A stretch of 5,492 bases of DNA from Rhodobiaceae bacterium (lineage in GTDB: Bacteria; Pseudomonadota; Alphaproteobacteria; MED-G09). The notes beneath the pieces were generated by a model that made no database searches, was not told where the DNA came from, and was given only the letters and a program-made list of their open reading frames with translations. Where the stretch lies: positions 1-5,492 of the forward strand of contig NYSO01000050.1 of the NCBI GenBank assembly GCA_002683015.1, given 5' to 3'. Position 1 is the stretch's first letter; the number at the start of each line of letters is the position of its first letter. Of the stretch, positions 1 to 5,492 are shown piece after piece. Both the position numbers and the translations under genes were made by a program.

Positions 1-743
1 TTGTAAAAGAAATTATTAGTTCCGGTGGTCAGGCTATATCTAATGGTTCATCAGTTACAGACGACAACGGTGTAAAACTAATGATTGATCAAACAATCGA
101 TGAATATGGAAGAATTGATATACTAATAAATAATGCCGGAATATTAATTGATAAGTCATTTTCTAAAATGGAACTTAATGATTTCGAAAAAGTTTTAAAT
201 GTTCACCTAATGGGAACAGTTAAACCAACAAAAGCTGTTTGGGAAATAATGAAAGAACAAAACTATGGAAGAATATTGGTTACTTCCTCATCATCTGGTT
301 TATATGGAAACTTCGGACAAACTAATTATGGGGCAGCGAAATTAGGTCTGGTAGGTTTTATGAATACCCTTAAGCTCGAAGGTCAAAAATATAACGTCCA
401 TGTTAATGCACTAACTCCAGTGGCCTATACAAGGATGACTGCAAATTTAATGCCACCTGAAGCTGAAAATTTATTAACACCTGAAAGCGTTACTCCTGCA
501 GCAATTTATTTAGTTTCGGATGAAGCTCCTAATGGAACTATTTTGTGTGCTGGTGCTGGAGTCTATTCTGTTTCAAAAATTATGGAGTCTGATGGATTAA
601 GTCTCGGACTTAATGCCACCGCTGAAGATATTGTTAATAACTGGGAAAAAATATCTAATTTTAATGAAGCGAAGTCATATAATATGGGCGGAGAGCAGAC
701 CGGTAAGGTTTTTGAAAAAGCGATGGAGACAATTGATAAATAA
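1..743 (+). CDS. Short-chain dehydrogenase/reductase, MFE-2 (3R)-hydroxyacyl-CoA dehydrogenase-like; 5' end outside window
   Basis: The frame is open from the left edge (first full codon at base 3) to the TAA at 741-743, giving 246 visible residues. Seen: the SDR structural motif NNAG (residues 43-46), a serine cluster TSSSS with the likely catalytic Ser at 96, and the catalytic YxxxK as Tyr109 and Lys113 in NYGAAK. The segment YGRILVTSSSSGLYGNFGQ and the C-terminal tail after the core (NWEKI, ending near residue 246) closely recall, from memory, the dehydrogenase domain of eukaryotic peroxisomal multifunctional enzyme type 2 (HSD17B4). That domain oxidises (3R)-hydroxyacyl-CoA with NAD+. The nucleotide-binding TGxxxGxG would lie in roughly 55 missing N-terminal residues. 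The protein ends after the SDR domain with no hydratase or SCP2 domain. The enzyme is likely cytoplasmic. The substrate is inferred; another acyl or alcohol substrate is possible. Family confidence is high, substrate confidence moderate to low. Confidence 0.9.
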   Translation, partial: VKEIISSGGQAISNGSSVTDDNGVKLMIDQTIDEYGRIDILINNAGILIDKSFSKMELNDFEKVLNVHLMGTVKPTKAVWEIMKEQNYGRILVTSSSSGLYGNFGQTNYGAAKLGLVGFMNTLKLEGQKYNVHVNALTPVAYTRMTANLMPPEAENLLTPESVTPAAIYLVSDEAPNGTILCAGAGVYSVSKIMESDGLSLGLNATAEDIVNNWEKISNFNEAKSYNMGGEQTGKVFEKAMETIDK

Positions 744-759
744 TTGATGAAATTTTTTA

Positions 760-2244
760 ATGAGTGACATTTCTTTTAATATAAAAAACTATACTGAAGA
801 ACCAATTATTAACGAATTTGGTTTTAGAGAATATGATGCCCGATGGATTTATCCAAAACAAATTAATTTAAGCGGTATAAAAAAACTTGGCTATGGTCTT
901 GGACAATTAATGATAGAAGAAAATGTCAAAAAAGAGATTGTTATAGGCCATGATTATAGATCCTATTCTGAAGAAGTTAAAAACGCTCTTGTATCTGGTT
1001 TATTATCATACGGTATAAATGTTTTTGATATTGGATTAACTATATCACCTGGTGCTTATTTTTCTCAATACGATTTAAATTGTAAATCTGTTGCTATGGT
1101 TACAGCCAGTCATAATGAAAATGGATGGACCGGCTTTAAAATGGGAGTCAATAGACCTTTAACATTTGGACCAGACTTAATGAAAAGACTCAAAGAAATA
1201 TGCCTTAAAAACTTAAGTCCAAAAAAAATTAATGGTGAATATACCTATATTGAAGGAATGAATACCAAATATATTGAGGACCTAACTAAAAGAAATAATA
1301 TTAAACGTAAAATCAAAGCTGTTGTTGCTTGCGGAAACGGAACATCCGGTATTTTTTCTCCAGAAATATTAGAAAAAATTGGTATTGAAGTTATTAAGGT
1401 TCATTGTGATCTTGATCATACTTTTCCTAATTATAACCCTAACCCAGAAGATCTAAAAATGCTTAAACATGTCAGCGAAGAAGTTATAGCAAATAATGCA
1501 GATATTGGTTTTGCCTTTGATGGGGATGGAGATAGGTGTGGCTATGTTGATGATAATGGTAAAGAAGTTTTTTCTGATATTATGGGTTTACTATTAGCTA
1601 GAAATTTCTCTAAAAAATATAAATCTTCAAAATTTGTAATTGATGTTAAATCAACAGGATTATTTAGTTCAGATAAAATTTTAAAATCTAATAACGCAAG
1701 TGTTCAATATTGGAAAACGGGTCATAGTTATATCAAACAAAAAACATCTGAAATATCAGCTTTAGCTGGTTTTGAAAGATCAGGTCATTATTTTTTTAAT
1801 CAGCCTATTGGAAGAGGTTACGATGATGCATGTTTGTCGGCAATTGAAGTTTGTAAACTTTTAGATGAAAATCGAGAAAGTAGTATTTCAGATATGATTA
1901 AAGATCTACCTAATACATTTAATTCACCAACAATGTCGCCAGAATGTCCAGATAATATAAAATATCAAACTATCGACAAAATTTCAGAAATAATCAGAAA
2001 TAAGTATGAAAATAAAATTAAAATCGCAGATCAGGAAATTCTATCTATCTTAACAATAAATGGGATAAGATTTACTCTTGAAGATGGCAGTTGGGGATTA
2101 ATTAGAGCCTCATCGAATAAACCAAATCTTGTTGTTGTTTGCGAAAGTACCTCTTCCGAAAATGTAATGAGAGAAATTTTTAAGTTTATTGATAATTTAT
2201 TAAAAAAATTCAAAGAAATCGGTCCTTATGACCAATCTATTTAA
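760..2244 (+). CDS. Phosphomannomutase/phosphoglucomutase (alpha-D-phosphohexomutase family)
   Basis: This complete 494-residue protein should interconvert mannose-6-P and mannose-1-P and/or the glucose equivalents, supplying GDP-mannose or UDP-glucose precursors for surface polysaccharide in the cytoplasm. All four active-site elements of the family are visible in order: phosphoserine loop TASHN (115-119, Ser117), metal-binding DGDGDR (254-259), sugar-binding loop GFERSGH (337-343, the place of GEMSGH in Pseudomonas PMM/PGM) and phosphate-binding loop RASSNKP (449-455). The usual Pro after TASHN is Glu here, followed by NGWTGFKMG, a wording I recall from alphaproteobacterial members. Length is slightly above the typical 450-470. 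The ATG at 760 follows the SDR stop by 16 bases with no clear Shine-Dalgarno, consistent with cotranscription. The stop overlaps that of the convergent transporter gene. Whether it prefers mannose or glucose phosphate cannot be read from sequence, so no symbol is given. Confidence 0.95.
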   Translation: MSDISFNIKNYTEEPIINEFGFREYDARWIYPKQINLSGIKKLGYGLGQLMIEENVKKEIVIGHDYRSYSEEVKNALVSGLLSYGINVFDIGLTISPGAYFSQYDLNCKSVAMVTASHNENGWTGFKMGVNRPLTFGPDLMKRLKEICLKNLSPKKINGEYTYIEGMNTKYIEDLTKRNNIKRKIKAVVACGNGTSGIFSPEILEKIGIEVIKVHCDLDHTFPNYNPNPEDLKMLKHVSEEVIANNADIGFAFDGDGDRCGYVDDNGKEVFSDIMGLLLARNFSKKYKSSKFVIDVKSTGLFSSDKILKSNNASVQYWKTGHSYIKQKTSEISALAGFERSGHYFFNQPIGRGYDDACLSAIEVCKLLDENRESSISDMIKDLPNTFNSPTMSPECPDNIKYQTIDKISEIIRNKYENKIKIADQEILSILTINGIRFTLEDGSWGLIRASSNKPNLVVVCESTSSENVMREIFKFIDNLLKKFKEIGPYDQSI

Positions 2245-3062
2245 AAAATTTCGAAAAACATTCTTGCAGAGGTAATTAATAAAAATAAAGCAAAAATATT
2301 TGTTAAAATTTTATTATCTAATTTATTAGCTGACTTTGCACCAATTGGGGCTGCATAAGAAGAAATTGGTGCAATTAATAGTAATCCAATAATATTTACA
2401 TACCCCAAGGAGCCAAGTGGTAAATTCTCATTATTCCAACCTGTTATAATAAAAAAAATAGTTCCTGGAATTGCCAAATAAAAACCAAGGCCAGAAGCGG
2501 TTCCAACTGCTTTGTGAATAGTTTTACCAAATAATGTCATCAAACTAACATTAAATGTCCCCCCGCCAATTCCTAACATGGAGGATAAAGAGCCAACTGA
2601 AAAAGGTATAAAGCTTCCAAAAAAACCTTTTGGAATATCATTACCAAGCTTAAATTCCTCTTTATTAATAAATAAATTTATTGATACAAAAAAAGCTATA
2701 AGAGCAAAAATAAAAGTCAGCCAAAAACCGGAGATTAGACCAGCTATAATTGCACCAATAATTGAACCAAAAATTGTTGGCAAAAGCCATGATTTTAAAA
2801 CGCTATAATCAATATTATCATTTTCTTGATGGGATTTATATGAGCGCCAACCTGTTGGAATTATGACTGCAAGAGATGTAGCTACAGAAATATGCATAAC
2901 AACATCTTGAGGAACACCAATAAGAGACAAAAAATGATACAATACTGGTACCACTATAATACCTCCGCCGACACCCAATAAACCAGCTATAAAACCAGAA
3001 ATAAAACCAGATAATGATATTACTAAGGCAAAAGGTATTAATGAAAAAAGATCACTACTCAT
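2241..3062 (-). CDS. TSUP family (TauE/SafE, DUF81) membrane transporter
   Basis: This 273-residue, strongly hydrophobic protein has about eight predicted membrane segments (roughly 8-30, 34-50, 56-72, 90-130, 145-165, 185-208, 220-240, 252-270). The family hallmark, a glycine-rich motif repeated in both halves, is visible as GLLGVGGGIIVVPVL (27-41) and SMLGIGGGTFNVSLM (161-175), and the C-terminal half has the GAKxANKLD element (241-249). TSUP proteins are inner-membrane carriers of sulfite, sulfonates, sulfoacetate or other small organic anions; the substrate here is unknown and no sulfur-metabolism gene is nearby. The ATG (3060-3062) overlaps the dusA stop by one base (TAATG), and a weak AGG lies 7 bases upstream (3070-3072), so expression by translational coupling from dusA is likely. 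The 3' end overlaps the convergent phosphomannomutase by 4 bases. Confidence 0.92.
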   Translation of the reverse strand: MSSDLFSLIPFALVISLSGFISGFIAGLLGVGGGIIVVPVLYHFLSLIGVPQDVVMHISVATSLAVIIPTGWRSYKSHQENDNIDYSVLKSWLLPTIFGSIIGAIIAGLISGFWLTFIFALIAFFVSINLFINKEEFKLGNDIPKGFFGSFIPFSVGSLSSMLGIGGGTFNVSLMTLFGKTIHKAVGTASGLGFYLAIPGTIFFIITGWNNENLPLGSLGYVNIIGLLLIAPISSYAAPIGAKSANKLDNKILTNIFALFLLITSARMFFEIF

Positions 3063-4057
3063 TAAGCAGCCTGATTTTGAAAAGAAATAATCTGATTTAA
3101 TGCTTCCTTCAGAACTTTTGGATCATCTCTTCTTCTTGGCGCTTCATGACTTAAATAACTTCTCCAAAGTTTTGCTCCTCTACAACCATGAAATAAACCA
3201 AACATATTTTGAGTTACTATATTAATTGGGACATTATTTTTTACACAAATTTCCAAATAGGAGATCATTTCTTCAACAATTTCAATTCTTGATGGAAGCT
3301 TTTTATCATCATTGAAGAAAATTTTATCAACATCAATAATGGAATAAGGGTTTTCCTGAACAGCTCTTCCCAACATAACACCATCAAGCTCAATTCCTTT
3401 TGATTTAGAAATCTCTTTTTTACCCTCGTAAGGGCTTAAAATACCACCATTTAAAATTATATTTAATTCAGGCCATTTTCTTTTTATCATTCTAACTATA
3501 TCATAATCCAAAGGAGGAATTTCTCTATTTTGTTTTGGATCTAAACCATCCAACATAGCTTTTCTAGCATGTATAATATAAGTTGAAACTCCAGCATTTT
3601 TGGTTGTTTCAACAAATTCTGTTAACATTTCATCAGGATTGTGATCATCAATACCAATTCTACATTTAATAGTTACTGGTATTTTAATTTTTTCTTTTAT
3701 TCTCTCAACACATTCTGCAACTAATTTAGGGTGAGCCATTAGGCAAGCCCCAAAATTTCCAGCCTGAACCCTCTTGGATGGACAACCAATATTTAAATTA
3801 ATTTCATCATAGCCATATTGCTCACCAATTAAAGCTGCCTTTGTTAAAGTCAAAGGATCTGATCCAGCTATCTGTAACGCTACAGGATGTTCAACTTCAT
3901 CAAATCCTAACAAAAAATCTTTATCGCCGTAGATTATTGAATCGGCAACAACCATCTCAGTATAAAGTCTTGCATGCTTACTAAACTTTCTAAAAAAGAA
4001 TCGGCAATGTCGATTTGTGACATCAATCATAGGTGCGATACAAAACTTATGAGACAT
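3062..4057 (-). CDS. dusA: tRNA-dihydrouridine synthase A
   Basis: This FMN enzyme reduces uridines in the tRNA D-loop (U20/U20a for E. coli DusA) using NADPH. The 331-residue protein from ATG 4057 begins MSHKFCIAPMIDVTNRHCR, which aligns with usual DusA N-termini. Visible: NIGCPS with the catalytic Cys92 in NLNIGCPSKRVQAGNFGACL, the Lys of TIKCRIGIDDHN (131), His163 in HARKA followed by the DusA-type GLDPKQNREIPPLDY, the FMN phosphate-binding NGG and GVMLGRA elements, and the C-terminal GLFHGCRGAKLWRSYLS that marks the DusA subfamily. An in-frame TTG at 4081 would add eight residues, but the ATG is preferred for family length and because AGGGA (4068-4072) sits 10 bases before it. It is the first gene of a two-gene unit with the TSUP transporter. 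The transcript must start in the divergent region above 4057. Subfamily assignment is confident. Confidence 0.96.
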   Translation of the reverse strand: MSHKFCIAPMIDVTNRHCRFFFRKFSKHARLYTEMVVADSIIYGDKDFLLGFDEVEHPVALQIAGSDPLTLTKAALIGEQYGYDEINLNIGCPSKRVQAGNFGACLMAHPKLVAECVERIKEKIKIPVTIKCRIGIDDHNPDEMLTEFVETTKNAGVSTYIIHARKAMLDGLDPKQNREIPPLDYDIVRMIKRKWPELNIILNGGILSPYEGKKEISKSKGIELDGVMLGRAVQENPYSIIDVDKIFFNDDKKLPSRIEIVEEMISYLEICVKNNVPINIVTQNMFGLFHGCRGAKLWRSYLSHEAPRRRDDPKVLKEALNQIISFQNQAA

Positions 4058-4102
4058 TTTTAAAAATTCCCTAATCCCCAATTAATAATATATAGCTCAT
4101 AA

Positions 4103-4118
4103 TTCAAAAAAATTTGAA
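4103..4118. repeat. Short inverted repeat in the divergent region, dusA side
   Basis: TTCAAA (4103-4108) and TTTGAA (4113-4118) are perfect inverted 6-base arms around AAAA. Further flanking pairing, ATAATT (4099-4104) with AATTAT (4120-4125), is possible with a small bulge. It lies about 46 bases upstream of the dusA ATG. It may be an operator or chance pairing in A/T-rich DNA; too weak for a terminator. Confidence 0.3.
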
Positions 4119-4221
4119 AAATTATAATCTCTATACTGTATTTCTTTGGTTAATAACAATAATTTATAGTATTAATTAAGCATAATAATTTAATTGTAAT
4201 ATAAATTTATTATTAAATTAG

Positions 4222-4236
4222 AATATTTCAAATATT
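4222..4236. repeat. 7-1-7 palindrome upstream of the receptor gene
   Basis: AATATTT (4222-4228), a single central C (4229) and AAATATT (4230-4236) form a perfect 15-base palindrome with an odd centre, 42 bases before the receptor ATG. It overlaps the -10-like TAGAAT at 4219-4224. Position and symmetry would suit a dimeric regulator site, but its A/T-only arms make chance a real alternative. It does not match the Fur consensus. Confidence 0.3.
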
Positions 4237-4267
4237 AAATAACAAGTTTTTAAGAATTAATAATCCA

Positions 4268-4272
4268 TGAGG
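4268..4272 (+). promoter_or_regulatory. Ribosome binding site of the receptor gene
   Basis: TGAGG lies 6 bases before the ATG at 4279. It is the clearest Shine-Dalgarno in the window and favours this start over the in-frame ATG at 4300, which has only A/T-rich sequence upstream. Confidence 0.7.
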
Positions 4273-4278
4273 CTCTAA

Positions 4279-5492
4279 ATGATTTACACAAAAAAAATAA
4301 TGAAGATATTAACTTTTACTTTTTTTGCTATTTTTATAACGTCTATCTCTACGTCTGATATTTCAGCTGAACAAACTACCGGGGTTATCAGAGGGTCAGT
4401 AGTTGATGAGGCAGGTAATCCTATAACTGGAGCCTCTGTACAAATTCTTCATTCCCCATCTGGAAGTAAATCATCTACATCAACAGGTAATTCAGGCGCT
4501 TTCTATTCAAGAGGTTTAAGATTAGGGGGTCCATTCAAAATAACTGTTACAAAGTCTGGGCAAATATCTACAAAGAGTAATGTTTTTACAAGACTGGGAA
4601 GTGAAGCAAATCTATCATTTACTCTTGGATCATCTGGGGTCGAAGAAATTGTTGTTACTGCACAAGCTGTTGATTTTAAAGGCCTTGGAGTTGGCCCTGG
4701 TTCAACTTTTGATGCAGAGGATATTTCAACATTACCTTCAATTGATCGTGATATTAAAGATATTGCTAAACTTGACCCCTTTGTGACCGTTAACAACAAT
4801 GATCAGCTCTCTTTTGCAGGAGGAATGCCAAGACTAATTGGTTTCATAATTGATGGTGTAAGCGCAAATGACTCTTATGGACTAAGTTCAAATGCCTACC
4901 CAACAAATAGAATGCCTCTATCAATGGATGTTATTGATCAAGTTTCAGTTAAAATTGCAAATTTTGACGCTGAACTTGGTGAAGCATCAAGTGGTAATAT
5001 TGTTCTTACAACAAAAGCTGGTACTAATGAGTTTCATGGGTCATTTACAATTGAGTCTTCTCAAACTAGTGGTAATGAACCTTTTGGTAAAAAAGCAGAT
5101 AATGCTGATCCTGATACAGAATTATTCTCAATTGCTCTCCAAGGTCCAATTATAAAAGATAAACTTTTCTTCTCTTTTGGTTATGAAAAATATGAAGCTT
5201 CTGACCCAATTCAAATGCAGGCTTTTCAGTCGGGATTAGTTAGCAAAGACGAAGCTGATGCCGTTATTATGGCTGCAAAAGATATTATTGGCTATGATAC
5301 TGGATCATATAATAAAGGTTTAGAAGAGGAAGATGAAAAAACTTTTTTAAGATTTGATGCAAATATTACAGATAATCAAGCACTAACATTGGAATATATT
5401 CATGTAGATGGATTTACAGAGAGTGCTTACTGGAATAGATCTTTTGGTCTTCCACTTTCAAGTAGTTGGTATAGGATTAATAAAGAATATGA
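4279..5492 (+). CDS. Oar-like TonB-dependent outer-membrane receptor with N-terminal carboxypeptidase-regulatory-like domain; 3' end outside window
   Basis: The frame is open from ATG 4279 to the right edge, giving 404 complete codons. Seen: a signal peptide (Lys5, Lys6, Lys9, hydrophobic core 10-23, likely cleavage after SDISA at 30); a carboxypeptidase-regulatory-like beta domain (about 36-116) starting GVIRGSVVDEAGNPITGASV; the TonB-box-like EEIVVTA (122-128); and a plug domain (about 140-256) with FIIDGVSANDSYGL (189-202), the IDQVSVKIANFDAELGEAS segment and the closing KAGTNEFHGS (246-255). GPIIKDKLFFSFGYEKYE (289-306) is a typical early barrel strand of Oar/OmpA-related receptors. Such proteins are usually about 900-1,100 residues, so over half is missing. 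The plug and TonB box imply energised uptake across the outer membrane through TonB-ExbBD; some Oar-like members act in adhesion, protease secretion or surface function. No transport partner is nearby and the substrate is unknown. It is divergent from dusA and has its own ribosome site. Confidence 0.93.
   Translation, partial: MIYTKKIMKILTFTFFAIFITSISTSDISAEQTTGVIRGSVVDEAGNPITGASVQILHSPSGSKSSTSTGNSGAFYSRGLRLGGPFKITVTKSGQISTKSNVFTRLGSEANLSFTLGSSGVEEIVVTAQAVDFKGLGVGPGSTFDAEDISTLPSIDRDIKDIAKLDPFVTVNNNDQLSFAGGMPRLIGFIIDGVSANDSYGLSSNAYPTNRMPLSMDVIDQVSVKIANFDAELGEASSGNIVLTTKAGTNEFHGSFTIESSQTSGNEPFGKKADNADPDTELFSIALQGPIIKDKLFFSFGYEKYEASDPIQMQAFQSGLVSKDEADAVIMAAKDIIGYDTGSYNKGLEEEDEKTFLRFDANITDNQALTLEYIHVDGFTESAYWNRSFGLPLSSSWYRINKEY

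Larger units (their letters stand above)
4058..4278. promoter_or_regulatory. AT-rich divergent intergenic region between dusA and the TonB-dependent receptor
   Basis: The 221 bases lie between two outward-facing start codons and must include the leader and promoter of each gene if both are transcribed from here. Composition is overwhelmingly A/T. TATAAT hexamers occur on both strands within ATTATAAT (4121-4128). For the receptor, TTGTAA (4194-4199) and TAGAAT (4219-4224) form a poor pair with a 19-base spacer, and TATAGT (4165-4170) is another -10-like match without a good -35. In such AT-rich DNA these matches are weak. I see no open frame, tRNA, riboswitch-like fold or rho-independent terminator. 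Confidence 0.5.

Noticed and set aside
2031..2213. 60-codon open frame on the minus strand
   Set aside because: It lies wholly inside the phosphomannomutase gene, antisense to its conserved C-terminal domain, with no family-like features.
2221..2233. Possible terminator hairpin GGTC-CTTAT-GACC
   Set aside because: The stem is only four pairs, inside the coding sequence, and is not followed by a continuous T tract.
2578..2808. 76-codon open frame on the + strand
   Set aside because: It is antisense to the TSUP transporter, and its Lys/Pro/Ile-rich translation is the shadow of a hydrophobic gene.
4114..4137. TTGAAA with TATAAT or TATACT as a + strand promoter
   Set aside because: Spacers are 3 and 12 bases, far from the usual 16-18.
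4222..4236. Fur box
   Set aside because: The geometry is 7-1-7, but the bases poorly match TGATAAT-n-ATTATCA.
4503..5155. Three short open frames (4503-4799 minus; 4580-4786 and 4892-5155 plus)
   Set aside because: All lie in other frames of the receptor gene, whose own frame is open throughout and encodes recognisable domains.
1..5492. CRISPR array, tRNA/rRNA, insertion sequence, phage or toxin-antitoxin genes
   Set aside because: There are no spaced direct repeats, cloverleaf-like segments, terminal repeats or matching protein families; coding sequence explains nearly all the window.

Overview
The window is AT-rich (about one third G+C by eye) and densely coded, with five protein genes. 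I found no RNA genes, insertion sequences, CRISPR arrays or phage genes. The proteins point to a Gram-negative proteobacterium: there is an outer-membrane TonB-dependent receptor, and the phosphomannomutase and DusA most resemble, from memory, alphaproteobacterial family members. Low G+C, very short gene spacings and overlapping gene ends suit a streamlined, possibly marine lineage. That placement is inference, and an AT-rich gammaproteobacterium is not excluded.

Layout. On the + strand, a short-chain dehydrogenase cut by the left edge (1-743) is followed after 16 bases by a complete phosphomannomutase/phosphoglucomutase (760-2244); the two may be cotranscribed. This pair converges on a two-gene minus-strand unit: dusA (4057 down to 3062), whose stop overlaps by one base the start of a TSUP/TauE-SafE-type membrane transporter (3062 down to 2241). 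The phosphomannomutase and transporter stop codons overlap in one TTAA palindrome (2241-2244), so no intergenic DNA separates the convergent units. A 221-base, very AT-rich divergent region (4058-4278) holds several small inverted repeats and must carry the start signals of dusA and of the last gene. That gene (4279 to the right edge) is the first 404 codons of an Oar-like TonB-dependent receptor with a signal peptide, a carboxypeptidase-regulatory-like domain, a TonB-box-like motif, the plug and the start of the barrel.

Functionally the genes look like ordinary cell business: acyl-CoA or lipid oxidoreduction (SDR), hexose-phosphate supply for surface polysaccharide (PMM/PGM), tRNA modification (DusA), small-anion export or import (TSUP) and outer-membrane uptake or surface function (receptor). 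I see no convincing undescribed system. The points most worth a second look are the compact gene junctions, the 7-1-7 palindrome upstream of the receptor, and the single-domain relative of the peroxisomal multifunctional enzyme.
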